Below, in pieces: positions 45,512 to 57,009 of a stretch of 64,000 nt of DNA (positions within the stretch are counted from its first letter, which is position 1; every line of letters starts with the position of its first letter). The translations under genes were made by a program, and so were the position numbers. Source of the DNA: Bryoerythrophyllum caledonicum (Eukaryota > Streptophyta > Bryopsida > Pottiales > Pottiaceae); contig OZ020518.1 of NCBI GenBank assembly GCA_963971425.1, positions 6,427,989 through 6,491,988 of the forward strand. Reading direction: 5' to 3'. The notes below the pieces were generated by a model. The model was not told the DNA's origin, made no database searches, and saw nothing but the letters and a program-made list of their open reading frames with translations.

Positions 45512-46434
45512 TTAACTCCTAAATTACTTTGACAATTTTGCATAAACAACACTTTAAAACTGCTTGTGTTAGTGCAATGAATAAGGAAGAAAACAAAACA
45601 TTTGATGTCTACATTTGACTATAAGATCTCAATTAAGACTTATTAAGTAACATACTAACAAAATTTCATTAGCTATAACGGCATGGATTGAAAGACTATA
45701 GTGTTTGAAGTAGATAAAAGGGTTCATTTTCTCCCCTATGTTTAGTGGATCAACAGACTTTGACTTCACTTGATGTCCAATTTTTGCACTACACAAGGTC
45801 TAAATTCATTACCATCATGTTAAGCATGATATTAGTTCCTTGTACAACAATTTTTAGAGGTAGAGAAGGGGTGTATCATATTCCAAAAAGTTGTGCAAAT
45901 AGTGGAGGTTCTAAAATTTGCCCAAAAAAACATGATATTTTTTTGTGAACTTGAAATGTTTCAGAATGAGAATCCAAATGGTCAATAAGAAGGTTTACAC
46001 CACATATTGTTGTGGGAAAGATAAAAAGAGAAAAATATAAAGATCTCTAAGTTTTATGTGGAAAGGAAGAAGATTTTTGGTGCCTTGCTTGTCAATGTGT
46101 GATAGTGTGTGAAAATGTTTGACTTGGATTGATGTGCTATTTTTCACTAAAGACAAGAGTTTTTTTTTGACAACATGAAAGGAAATAATATTATTTGCTA
46201 GTAAAAGCTTTTGGAGTTGCCTGATGTGCTCGCTCTCTCCATTTGAACTTTAATTCCTTATACAAAATTCATTAAATGTCAATTTTAGGAAAAGAATTGG
46301 ACTCACACAAAGCTTTTAGTATTGTCCATCTACAGTAAAAAATCTCAAAAAATAATGTTATGAATTGACATAGTAAGAACCTGCCTAAACCTTCAAAAGC
46401 CCCTCAAGGGGACTCTTGATAATTTAGGGGTTAA
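45512..46434 (+). mobile_element. MITE-A copy
   Basis: 923 bp with ends TTAACTCCTAAATTA and TAATTTAGGGGTTAA. The interior matches the copies at 31052 and 32288 (gcatggattgaaagactatagtgtttgaagtag; gtggatcaacagactttgacttcact; tttatgtggaaagga). The short open frame at 45745-45948 is repeat, not a gene. Confidence 0.75.
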
Positions 46435-47394
46435 AAAATCAAAATTAAATTATTAATTCTTCTATAGACCTAATGAGAATAAATAAGTAGGGTAGATATC
46501 AAAACTATTTATCCTGTTTATAGCAAAGGATATATATAAATCCTAAGGATTAAACCTAAGTGGAAGTAGCATAAATTCAAAGTATGCCATTTGTAAAGTA
46601 CATTTCAAAACTAACAACTATTTCCATGGGCGTGCAAATGGTTTAGGGTTCTAGGTGTATGTTACTTTACGAACCTGGATTCTAGTTGTACTGTACGTTA
46701 CTTTCCTTGTGCATCATGCATCCAAGTACAGAGCCTAACCAGCAACTGACAATCCAAACCCAGTCCTCCCCAAAAATTAACGGGACTGCCAAAAATTAAC
46801 CGGACGGCCATTGGGCATGTCCAAAGAAGAGGGCAAGCATTCTAGCATCGTAGAATAAGGTAGTGGTTGGTATTTCCGTGCAAATTTCAGGTTTGCTTAG
46901 TTTGGAGTGTGAAACAAAACCTTTATAATTTTTGGACGGTTTGCAAAGCTTGTGCAAGGACGTCCCAAAAAAAAACATTTTTTTGACAAAGTCTACAATT
47001 ATCTATGATTTTGTAAAGCCTCTAGCATAGACGGCCCAGTGGTCGCTCATAGGATCCTGACAAAAAGCGCTTCTAAATTTAGTGGGTATACCAAGGGAGT
47101 GAGGTCGCACGTGTGCGTAGGGTGGGGCTCCAAAAAAGGCGGATTTCAGGACCCAGCCCCGGAATGTAGAGTGCGACAATTGGAACTGCACGGAAGTATC
47201 AACCACTACCTTAACTCAAAACCGCTTACTATCCTAAAATCACAAACTTCTATGCCCTTCCTTGATTTCAAGGCAAAATGGTAGCCTTTTGTTACATCAA
47301 CATTCATTCATATACTGATAGCCTCCATATTTGAATTTAGTTGGTTTTCAAAGAATGGTTCATCATGTCTCATCAGGCCTAGGAGAATCCGCGG
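46435..47394. other. intergenic DNA, nothing recognised
   Basis: No gene or complete element seen. The stretch 46740-47200 is less AT-rich, with several short overlapping open frames on both strands, none with recognisable protein character. Confidence 0.4.
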
Positions 47395-47650
47395 ATGGGT
47401 ACATTTCATCGTGACTCGTCACTACATCATTTACATAGTGGGTACATTTCATCACGACTTGGTCACTACAAACATCACTGTAGTTTGCCCACGAGACTTC
47501 CGCGCAATTCTCACTGCGTTCCTTAGAAGCGGATAGTTCCAAGGAATTCAGCTTAGGTCGCAGATCAAATAGAAATGAAGGAACGGTCCACAAATTCGCA
47601 AAATACTCTAAATGTGACCACCTATGGGCCTCCCGTCCCTTAAGGGTGAA
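47395..47650 (+). repeat. MITE-B-related repeat
   Basis: Aligns with 16470-16715 in RSPH9 intron 6 (gggtacatttcatcacgac; ggtcactacaaacatcactgtag; ttccaaggaattcagcttagg; gatcaaatagaaatgaag; gaccacctatggg). The ends are not clear. Confidence 0.6.
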
Positions 47651-49060
47651 TCTACAAGTATGATAGATTTTGCACAACATCATGAAAACAATAGGTACAT
47701 TTCACTTTAATTGCATGGTTGCTTGTCCTCAGAGGTTTGAAAGGTAGGTGCATGTCTTCAGTGTTTGTCTCAGCATGAGACATTATTCTACTTTTTGATG
47801 AATCTATGCTAAAATCAACAGCTTTCATTCATATACAAAGTCCAAACTAAGACTTTACAGTGATTTGTTTTTCTTAGCCATAAAACCCATTGGTATCCTA
47901 TTAATGTGAAAGGATTAAATCATTGTACAGTCTTAATTTTTCAAAATAGAGGTCTTACAAGGGAGTGCCAAATGTAAAGTTTGAGACACAAGAATCGATT
48001 TTAGTTCAGTTGAGGTGTAATCTCTGTTGCTCTCATGGCAACAAATGAGGAAGACATGTGAAAGTATGCTAATTAGATTTGAAAAGACTTGCGCTCAATA
48101 ATAGAGTTGAATGGGCAAAATGTCATAGTACACTGTTTCCCATTAGAAAGTGATGAGATCAGGTCTCTTCTTCGTAATAGGACATTTATGCATATCTTCA
48201 ACTAAAGGGCGGTTTACACTTCGGACCAAGAACTCGTCCCATGCACCTCTAAAATCTGCAACGACACTATCTTGTGAGCGGTGAGCAGCGAGCCTAAAAA
48301 TCTCTGAAAACTATTAAAAAAATTGTGATTTAAAAAAAAAATGTGAAATTTAGGGGAAAATCCACAGAACTGCAAAATTTTCACACAAAGTTTGATACAG
48401 TTTACTAAATTAAGAAAATATCCTATAATCGTGGTCACCTTTGCAATGTGACAATAATTCTAATTTGGGGCCTTCTCCTCTTGCATGTCTACGTTTCTAT
48501 GAACATTCTATTTTATTTATTGTTGGGATGTCTAGTTTTGTGCCGGATGCATATCTACACTTCAACGTTTCTTGGTATGAGGACGACAACGCCGTCCTAG
48601 CATACTATACGATGTGCTTAGTCTTTTGACAATACTCGTGGATAAATTATTTATTGATATCTCCGATGATGCAAAGACAATGCTTAACAACTCGTATCAA
48701 TGCGGTTAAGGGCGTCTATTCGGTACGTATTGTATGGGCATCTCCATACAATTGCATGGGTTTCTAGTACGTATTGCAATGGAGGCATATGGATATTATA
48801 TCGATGGCACGTACAGGAATATTCACATGATTTACGAGACGTTCTCATGGTCTTGTATTTTAGAGTTATTATGTACAAAGAATATCTTTGGACCTGGAGC
48901 GTCTTTAGAGTACGACAATTTATTACTTAGCACAATATCATGTCTCATATGTGTTGAATTCAAGACTCTGATCCCCAATTCAAAAGTATAATTTGAAATC
49001 AGTACGTACTCTATGATGCTATTTAAGACCAAATCACGACGTTTGACCTTTCGGAGAACT
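47651..49060. other. intergenic DNA with one possible transposon end
   Basis: No gene supported. At 48208 the line gggcggtttacacttcgg resembles the terminus of the PIF-like MITE at 581 (gggccggtttacattagg), but no matching right end was found. 48540-48980 has overlapping open frames in several phases (for example YLHFNVSWYEDDNAV) that may be debris of a decayed protein. A 7-bp hairpin tgtatgg/ccataca lies at about 48732-48751. Confidence 0.35.
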
Positions 49061-49069
49061 CTGAGTTAC

Positions 49070-49937
49070 TCATGTGTGTTCTACAATGTTGGCAAGTTCA
49101 AGGATGTGCATCACTTCGTTGAAGCTGTAGCTTGGAGCGTGCATGAATATGTCCACCTTGTAATCCATCTTACATAGGTAATGTATGATGTAGTACACAT
49201 GCTTGCAATACTTCCACTGCCCCTTCTTTTCCAACGCCTCCGATTGTATCTTCAAGAAATCAGGGCAAGAACACCCCGGGAGGTCCGTAATCGGTAAAGG
49301 TGATGCAATAGGACTTTTCTTTTCCTATGTCAAGGGTAATAACACATCCCCAACCTGGGTTTGGTATGGCAACAACGTTCGAAACGTAGCAGTTATTCAT
49401 AAGAGCAGCGCTTGACCACTTATTGCGTTGCTCAATTGTGGGAACGTTCAAGCCTCTACGAATCGCATAGCCGTGCCAAAAGGTGTGGAATGAATTTGGA
49501 TTCGAGGGAACCGGGAAGTGGGAACGCGGAAGGGGCATGTCCATAGACACTTGGAATTGTCTCCGCGGTGAAAGAGCACCACGTTGATGCAATTGAAAAC
49601 CAGCTTCCTCTAACGCCAATACCTCCTACACTATTAGGTTTCTGCCAAACTTCATAGCCTACGTCATCAAAATTGCTGGCCAATCTAGTACAATTGATCG
49701 CTTTGACCCCTTCACACAATGGCCAATGTCATCACGACAAAACCTGAACTCCGCAGCAACATTCCGTGGACTCCAGTAATCCTTCTTCAAACCAGCGTAT
49801 GTTAGGGCCAGAGTTCCATGACTTCCACGTTGTACTCTAGCGTTGCATTGCTCACATGTATGAGCTTGCAATGCTTGGCATCTTCGAGCGGACTTCTTTG
49901 GAAGATGAGCAGAGTTGTCAGGACGCTCGACATCCAT
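49070..49937 (-). pseudogene. broken gene with SWIM-type zinc finger
   Basis: Reading on the minus strand from ATG 49937: CEQCNARVQRGSHG… in one frame, then from 49619 a tryptophan-rich segment (GYAIRRGLNVPTIEQRNKWSSAAL; VAIPNPGWGCVITL). At about 49270 the frame shifts by one base, and CPDF…KGQWKYCKHVYYI follows in the next frame. C-x-C, then C-x-H after a linker of about 25 residues, is the SWIM zinc-finger pattern common in MULE-like transposases and some ubiquitin ligases. There are at least two frame breaks, so the gene is dead. It ends near 49070. Confidence 0.6.
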
Positions 49938-49939
49938 GA

Positions 49940-50062
49940 CGTCCGAGCGTCCGGACGGAGGACGTCCTCAGCCCCATGAGGACGTCCGGTGACATCATTG
50001 ACTTTGGTCAGTTTACCCGGGGGGTAAATAGCCGTCCGCTATTGTGGGAATCCGTTCCCACA
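49940..50062. repeat. GC-rich inverted-repeat cluster
   Basis: Dense gacgtccg and cggacg motifs. An exact 11-bp hairpin, ggacgtcctca / tgaggacgtcc with loop gcccca, lies at 49960-49987. A further exact 8-bp hairpin, tgtgggaa / ttcccaca, lies at 50043-50062. Similar cggccgtcc-type patches flank the hAT element at 53800-54070 and 61135-61330. These are probably subterminal transposase-binding repeats of one or two DNA transposons. Confidence 0.6.
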
Positions 50063-50534
50063 AGGTTCCGGAAGTTAACCTAAAAATCCGGCAAAAAAAA
50101 ATAAAATTAGTATTAGAATATTAGAAAGATAGATTAATACAGTAGAAAGTAGAATCACCAAATAAGACGAATAGGGGGTAGGAAGGTTCCTTAAAAATTC
50201 TAACGGAATGCTAAATCCGGAGGTCTGGATTCGATCGGAACTCTCCAGAAGAAACCAGAGCCGAGAGCAAGTCCGGAAGAAATCTGGATAGCGGAACCGT
50301 CATGATGGCATTTCCGAAAGTGACATCAGAGCTGTTAGGAGATCCCGTACGTTGTGACCGATATAAAAAGAGGAGAACAATAGGAATTCCCCACAATTGT
50401 CTTTTCCCTTTTTTTTCTTCCTCTTTTCCTTCTCTCTTGTTTTTTGCCCTCCTTGCCGGTTGTTTTTCAGCATCCGGTTGTAGTTCGAGTGTTTTGGTGA
50501 GGTCAATGCGTGCAGGTGCGACCGGACAAACGGA

Positions 50535-52520
50535 AAGGTGACCACTATGGCCGTAGGAGAGCGAGCCAGGAAACTCAGGAGGGTGAAGAGCACCACTGCC
50601 GAAGCGCCGCCTATCGTGAAGGTGGTGCCTGAGTACCCGACGGAGGACAAGGACCTCCACGTCTTGTTCCACTTCTTGAAAAAGATGGGGTGTTCTGGTC
50701 TGATAGAGGCGGCGTGGGGAACAAAGGACGAGAGGATGGTGACAGAGTTGATCGAGACCCCCGACAACGACAACCAATACGACGGGAGTTTCCGAGCACA
50801 CCCAGAGAAGTGGACCCGGTCGGAATGGAAGCAGACTTACGGCTTCCAGGATGGAGACGTCAAGGTGGCGGAGCAAAGAGACGACATCGTGGACAGGAAA
50901 TTCCAAGGTCATGCCGACCGGAAGGACGAATACACAACAAACGACCTTACCGACCCTCAAGCTCGAATTGTAGTAGGGTTTCTAAACCCTATCTTCCATC
51001 CGGAGAAGCCCAAACGGCTGGTGCTCAAATGGGCAACCACGTTCTTAGGAGTGATGCGAGGGAAGATCTCCGTCGATTGGTCAGTTCTCATGCAGGACCT
51101 GGTGGAGAGATTGGTCAAGAGCCTGCACCGGAACAAGAAGGATGGGTTACCACTTCCGGCCTACCTGACGCACCTTTACTTCCGGCACGAACTGCTGAAG
51201 CCGGAGGAGCACGACGAGTACAAAGAACTTCTGACCATTCAGAAGTACGGCGGGATGGAGACCGACTCGGAGGAGGAGACGGAAGATGCGGAGCCACCTC
51301 AGGCCAAAATGCCTCAGACGCGGAAGCAAAATCGATCGGTGCAACCAGAATCGGCACCATTGGAATGGCCACCAACACGGATGGACACAACCACTGAAGA
51401 CCCGAATGCTACAGGCCCTTCGAAGCCACCTGAACGATGCCCGACTCCAGAACCTCCGGAGACCACCGGAAAGCACATAGACGACATCATGGAGTTACTC
51501 CAGCACGTAGCATGGAGATCCACGCGGATCAATCAATACCTTGCCGACAGCACCGCGATGATATACGAAATCATAGGTGAGCTCCGGGTCGATGGCGTTA
51601 CGGAAATCATGCCACGGTTGAAGAATCTCCGGGAGACCCACTTCTGGCTACAGGGGATGGAGGGGCAACAACGGTCAATAATCCAGGTCTGGGCAAAATT
51701 GCAACAGGACCTGGCAGTCGCAGATGCCGCATTGGCGGAAGCGCAAGCAACCCGGAAGGAAGCGGAAGACAAGGTTGCCGCATCGGCTCAAGCACTCGGG
51801 GAAGTACGGGAGACGCTGAGTTTTTCGGTTGACACAGTCAACCGAAGCCTCCTCTTCAACGAGCGCCTCGAGAAGGAAGGTAAAGTGAACCGCGGACATA
51901 TCATCCGGTTCCTTATGGACCACGCCCGGAAGATGGAGAAGACATGGGAGCAGATGCAACTGCTAGCCAGCAACGCGACGAGCGTCGTGGTCCGGGGGGA
52001 ATTGACAGCACCAAATCCCATCATTGACCTCGACTCGTCTCCGGATGTAGCCGGACCATCAAAGCAAGCGCGAGAATCTGCCGGAAAAGGTAAGTGGCCT
52101 ATGGATGAGGCCTTGGGTACACCTGATGCGGCTTCACCCGGACTGTGGAGCAAGGCTCCTAACAATAGCCCGAAGACGGTCAAGAAGAACCCCCTTCTGG
52201 CAGCTCTTTCTCAAGGGACTCCTCCAATTTTTCGGATACCTCTGACCTCCCCTTCTTCTACCCGCCGGAAGACAACTTCCCTACTATCCATGGGTCATCT
52301 GGAAGCAGCCACCAGCCCCAAGACCGCGGTGAGGACCCCAATCGGCACGGCAGAGAAGGCCACTCAGGCGGCACCCTCAACCGACCAACTGGAGCCGGAA
52401 ACCCCAGTTTCCGGAAGCAGACGAGTACCAAATCCGACTCTAGAGAAGATCGACAGGAAAAAGGAGATGATTGAGGCATCTCCGGTGCGTAGGAGTGGCC
52501 GGAACAAGAAGACCCCTTAG
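50535..52520 (+). CDS. gag-like retroelement ORF (plant transposon protein type)
   Basis: An open frame of about 660 residues with two neighbouring methionines near its start (MTTMAVGERARK; the second is 50547). Residues about 30-240 form one domain with KRLVLKWATTFLGVMRGK followed by VDWSVLMQDLVE, a pattern I associate with the putative plant transposon protein/gag-like domain of plant retroelements. A disordered acidic and proline-rich stretch follows (240-310), then a long helical, probably coiled-coil region (about 320-480, with AEAQATRKEAEDKVAASAQAL), and a basic tail ending RRSGRNKK. The last is nuclear-localisation-like. No protease, integrase or reverse transcriptase follows. The frame is intact in a decayed neighbourhood, so the element is young or under selection. 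Confidence 0.6.
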   Translation, partial: KVTTMAVGERARKLRRVKSTTAEAPPIVKVVPEYPTEDKDLHVLFHFLKKMGCSGLIEAAWGTKDERMVTELIETPDNDNQYDGSFRAHPEKWTRSEWKQTYGFQDGDVKVAEQRDDIVDRKFQGHADRKDEYTTNDLTDPQARIVVGFLNPIFHPEKPKRLVLKWATTFLGVMRGKISVDWSVLMQDLVERLVKSLHRNKKDGLPLPAYLTHLYFRHELLKPEEHDEYKELLTIQKYGGMETDSEEETEDAEPPQAKMPQTRKQNRSVQPESAPLEWPPTRMDTTTEDPNATGPSKPPERCPTPEPPETTGKHIDDIMELLQHVAWRSTRINQYLADSTAMIYEIIGELRVDGVTEIMPRLKNLRETHFWLQGMEGQQRSIIQVWAKLQQDLAVADAALAEAQATRKEAEDKVAASAQALGEVRETLSFSVDTVNRSLLFNERLEKEGKVNRGHIIRFLMDHARKMEKTWEQMQLLASNATSVVVRGELTAPNPIIDLDSSPDVAGPSKQARESAGKGKWPMDEALGTPDAASPGLWSKAPNNSPKTVKKNPLLAALSQGTPPIFRIPLTSPSSTRRKTTSLLSMGHLEAATSPKTAVRTPIGTAEKATQAAPSTDQLEPETPVSGSRRVPNPTLEKIDRKKEMIEASPVRRSGRNKKTP

Positions 52521-53760
52521 TTGGGGTTAGGATCGAAGATAGGTAATTCCAGTTGCTCGGATTTTTGTAGCAATTAAACAATGGGGCTCATGATTGCACC
52601 CGGCTAGCAATCTTTAGGTTAACAAAATTACTGAAATTTTTGACCGGCGGAAAATCCGGATCTAAGATCCATAATTTTCGGATCTCAAATTTGAAATTCC
52701 GGATCCTTAGAGATAAGATTTTTTTTAGGATAAGATTTTCCGGATTACGTGCTGAATAGGTAATACTAAGATTGGGAAACTTAGTAAGTACTTAGTAAAT
52801 AAGTTTCTCACAACTCATTATCTTGTTTTCCTTAAATTGAATATACTTCAAACCTTTTGCTAGATTTGCTTCCTAGTTTTGTGGAATGGAGTGTTGCCTT
52901 TGTGGATAACGGATCCATTCTGGTATATGTTGTTGTGGAAGAATTCTTCCGGAGTGGAGTGATATCTTGTTTACTAGAGAGAAAAGGTTGGGACCTACAT
53001 TAGGAGATCGCCCGAAAGAGTTGGAGGGATATTGTAGAGGTGTTCCTGGTAGTCTCCAGGGTCCGGAAGAGACCAGGAGGGGAAGAGATGAACTGCAGAG
53101 GTGTTCCTGCTAATCTCTAGGGCACGGAAGAATCTGTGTGAACCCGGATTCCGGTTGAGGCCGGAGTTTACCCCACCATAGAAAAAAGCCTGATGCGTAG
53201 GTCTAGAAGGAGTTCTCTTTGGTAAATTGTAACGCTTGCTCCGGAGAATCACAACCGTACTTACCGGAATGTCGATGCAGTCCGGACTTACCTCTGCGTG
53301 ACCGCATCCGGAAGGCCATTCGGATGATGTGAGAGTACAAGTCTAGCAGTAGCAATCAATCACCGGTTAGCGGAGTAGGGAGAGTGGGTGTCCGGCCATT
53401 ATAAGTTCCGAGGCAGTGGGTGTATAGCCACTTTAAGTCACAAGGCAGTGGAAAATCCGGCCACTTACACAAAACAGGATCAGTTGCCTTCCTTTCACTC
53501 GTTTAAACCTTGCGGAAGACTCTCTGAGGAAGAACGAAGATAAATCAAACTACCCTCCGATTGTCCGGAAACTAGTTCCCGCAGCTATCGTATAATTTCC
53601 GGAATCCGGTAGGATCCGGATCCGTAGTAAAAGGGTGAATAGAATAGCTAGCCTATGAACGAGTGACTAGTAGTTTAGTTTTTGTTGGGTATTCTGAGAA
53701 GAACAATAGACCTCTGTGGGAACGAACTTAGAGCGGTTTACTTTGGAAGCATTTAGTGAT
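52521..53760. other. non-coding trailer of the gag-like element
   Basis: No gene. Contains a near-repeat of gaggtgttcctg(g/c)ta(g/a)tctc(t/c)agg(g)(t/c)ccgga at about 53037 and 53098, and repeated cagtgg…gtgtccggcca/cagtgggtgtatagccac lines at 53385-53440. Confidence 0.45.
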
Positions 53761-53799
53761 GACTAACTACATTCCGGAGGAATGTTGATCCTATGAACT

Positions 53800-54075
53800 G
53801 CAACAACTACCCCGGCCGACCGCACAGCAGACGGTGCCGGGCGTCCGCCACCGGAGGCGACCGCGCTGCGGAGGGCCATTCGGTCAGCAAGGGCAACCGC
53901 AGGGCCGACCGTTGTCCACTGTCCGCCACGGCCGACCGCTCGGCCGTCCTCGCGGCGGACGCCCTCTCCTGACCGCACGGTTGACCGTCTGGCGGTCGCC
54001 GTTTCGCCGTCGGCCCCGCCGACCGCTACCACAACCTCGTCCGCTGGTAGATTGACATCCTCCCGTCACCCAACG
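53800..54075. repeat. GC-rich left subterminal region of the hAT element
   Basis: Very GC-rich (cggccgaccg, gcggacgcc, ccgccaccgg), with many short inverted motifs and both-strand open frames that are composition artefacts. It mirrors the GC-rich block at 61135-61330 on the far side of the hAT genes. No exact terminal inverted repeat could be matched. Confidence 0.55.
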
Positions 54076-54293
54076 GTCATACTCACCGTGAGTATATTGA
54101 AGACAACACATGGAGCCTCACTTCACTTCTGAACTTTTGTTTCCTAAGAGCTTTGAGCTGCACTATGTATCTATTGCTTGGTAATCATCGAGGTCAGAAG
54201 TCTTCAATATCAGAGTTTCTTTAGGAACTTATGATATTTCTTCTACATACTATATATCACGTTCGTTCATTTCTAGATAATATATCTATCAAA

Positions 54294-57009
54294 ATGGCCA
54301 CCAAACCTTGGTCTCCTTGGTATACAGAAATCACTGAAGTACAAGGCATGAAGACCGACTCTTTCCAATGCAATCTTTGTCGTCGCATTTTTGCAAGAAG
54401 GCTAGAACAACAACTTAGTCATCACGGGTACAAAGAACTTCCTGGCAAGCGCAATAGCGGTGTTGGCCTCTACACCAAATTGACAACCCGCCTACGGACT
54501 TTATTTAAAAATTGTCGTGGCCACTACCCGAAACATAATGGAGAACTTTTCTCCAAACATTGCCCCACCTCATCATTGAAATTTGTGTCTGCCTCAGAAT
54601 ATAGCACGCCCAAGTCCACTGGTGGAGACTCTTGTGTAGGATCCACTCAAGCTCCCCCCTTGGTTTTACCAACAACTATGATTGAACCGACCCCCACCTT
54701 CCACAACTCCACCAAACAAGGGAGTGTAGGTGGCACCTCCCCCAGATTGGTGAGGCAATCCGTGATCGAAGAGGGCTTTCAAGAAGTAAAGCGATGGGAG
54801 CTAGACAAAGTGAGGGCGAAATTTTTCTACGAAGAAAATGTGTCGTTTGCTGTAGCACGAAATGCAGCGTCAAGGAAATCGTGAGGAAGACTGTCTTTTT
54901 TAAAAAACCATATGTCCGACATTTTTACCATGACATTCGGACAAGGTTGTTGAGACAAGCAAAGGCTGATTTGGAAGCACAACTTAATAATAGACTCTTC
55001 GTGAGTGTTCGGAAGTTTGGAGGAACTCTAGCCTTGGATGGGTGGACATCTGTGACTAGTCGCCTTTTGTGCAATGCAATGTCCGTGTCTCCCGCTGGAG
55101 AGCTCTTCTTGGGAGTTGTAGATGCTACGGGCAAAGAAAGGAACGTTGAGTACTTGGCATCTATCATGTTGAAGTTCATTGAACAAGTTGCCCCCACAAC
55201 ATCGTTCAGGTGTGTACTAACAATGCTTCAGTAATGCTCAATGCCTCACAATGAGTCGTTAAGAAATATCCACACATATACATTCAAGGATGTGCCGTGC
55301 ATGCCATGGACTTTTTGTTGGAGGACTAGGGAAGGCTACATGGATAAATGAAACTTTTGACAAGGTCAAGTTCTTGGCGAAGTTTGTCAAGAATCGGCAA
55401 ATGCCCCATGCCGTGTTTCAGAAACATGAGGCCAAGTTCAGCCTATTGATGCCCAAGCAAACAAGAATTGCATGTAATTTCAAAATGATAGATCGCATGT
55501 TGAAGGTCAAGGAATCATTGGAGCAAAATATTGTTGATCCTGAATGGCGGGCATACGCGTCAAAGAAGTCACTCTCAGGTAGAAAAAATCTAGTGATCTC
55601 TTGGAGCATCAAAAAAGTGGTTCTAGATGAGCGTTTCTGGGAGTGGTGCACAAACTTCCGGGAGATGGTAGCCCCTGTAGTGTATGCGCTTCGGGAATTT
55701 GATGCCAAGGAACCTTGTATGCCCAAGGTTTTGCACATTCTTTGCGAGCTCGAGGAGCATGTTTTGGCGTTGCGTAAAGAACCATTTTGTCTCAATAGCG
55801 ACTTAGTGGTCATTGCTGAGGACGAGTTCTACACACAGAAACAGATGATGACAACGGAATTACATTCCGCCGATGCACTTTTCAATCTTTATTTACTCCA
55901 TGACGAAAAGTTGGCCGATGATCCGGATGTCATCACGGCATGCAAACGAGTACTACGAAAGCTATGTACTCCTAAGACTTACCCGGACATGGTGAACGAG
56001 TTCATAGCATTTCGAAAAAAGGATGTACCATTCCATGACATGTTGGATCCTAAGGACCAAACATGTTCTCCGTATGCTTGGTGGGATTTTGAAGGTGATT
56101 GTGGAAAACTCCTTGTATCAATTGCAAAGAGAATACTAGCGCAAAAAGTGTCATCTTCTTCTCGCGAACGCAATTGGGGTAGCTACTCTTTCGTCCATGA
56201 CAAGAAACGGAATTGGATACTACCAGGAAGGGCTGATGACTTGGTCTTTGTGTATACGATCTCGAAGTTGCTCGCGAATGCAACGTTGACGGATGAGAAG
56301 GGGTGGTACGCGAAGAACTTGGATTTAGATAATCCACAACCACGTCAGTTGGATGACCCGGAATACTCTCACGATTCAAGCACCGATGTCATTGCCAATT
56401 ATGATGTAGAGCATCTAGACGATGACATCGACAATAGCTTCCCTCTACATATGGATAATACTCACGACACTCTAATTACCGAGTTTGATTTTGTCGATGG
56501 CGACCTTCTTTCAAAGAAAGAAGATGACTTGTTGCCCATAGCACGGTATTTGAATGGAGACGGCATGGTCAATAGCGATAATATCCTTCGTCATGGACTA
56601 GCTCCGCTTCCGGAAGACACGAAAGACAAGGAAGAAGAAGATTTATCATCCTCCCGTGCAACATCGCTACACAAGCAAGAAACGCAAGGGCTTTTGGTGA
56701 AAAATGTTGAAGAAGGCAAGCACCACTGTCTCGCACTTGCGGAAAATCCCGAGCAAACATTAAAAGAGCCATACCTAGACGATATGATTGTTCTCGGAGA
56801 GAAAACTCGACGGCGGTACTAATGGCGGTACAAGGAGTCTCCTTCACGTTACGGAAAAGAAGGCGTCCTCCTCTAAGGATCAACCCTCCTTGCATGGTCG
56901 CGCATCGCGGTCTCTATTTGGAACCCCTCTTGCAACTGTCACTACAACCAATTTGAAATCCTCCCATACATCATCCCGAGGTTCAAGGAGGTTTAGGATT
57001 ACAACCTAA
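54294..57009 (+). pseudogene. hAT-family transposase, frameshifted
   Basis: From ATG 54294 an N-terminal zinc-finger-like segment (CNLCRRIFARRLEQQLSHHG, BED-like), then a linker. A frame change near 54870 leads into the DUF659 core (LRQAKADLEAQL; GGTLALDGWTSV; GELFLGVVDATGKERNVEYL). About 55205-55330 the frame breaks again, with stops, across the conserved catalytic-aspartate and CxxH-type region, and then continues (GKATWINETFDKVKFLAKFV). The C-terminal hAT dimerisation region is clear: YAWWDFEGDC, then SSSRERNWGSYSFVHDKKRN, then DLVFVYT (56080-56250), followed by an acidic tail. At least three frame disruptions mean no full transposase is made. GC-rich blocks flank it and a facing ORF set lies downstream. 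Confidence 0.85.

Larger units (their letters stand above)
50043..53790 (+). mobile_element. possible non-autonomous retroelement around the gag-like ORF
   Basis: The coding frame is flanked by leader and trailer DNA rich in tccgg/ccgga, a bias shared by 50043-53640 and absent outside it. The left side opens with TGTGGGAATCC, and near the right end ctctgtgggaacgaac resembles the tgtgggat-type segment often seen by plant LTRs. I could not match direct repeats at the two ends or find a target duplication, so the boundaries and LTR nature are inference. Confidence 0.35.

Noticed and set aside
48700-48991. Two overlapping + frames of 76-85 codons
   Set aside because: They compete with each other, lack recognisable domains and sit in repeat-like DNA.
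53763-54111. Arginine- and glycine-rich open frames on both strands
   Set aside because: These come from the GC-rich subterminal repeat; open in several frames at once.
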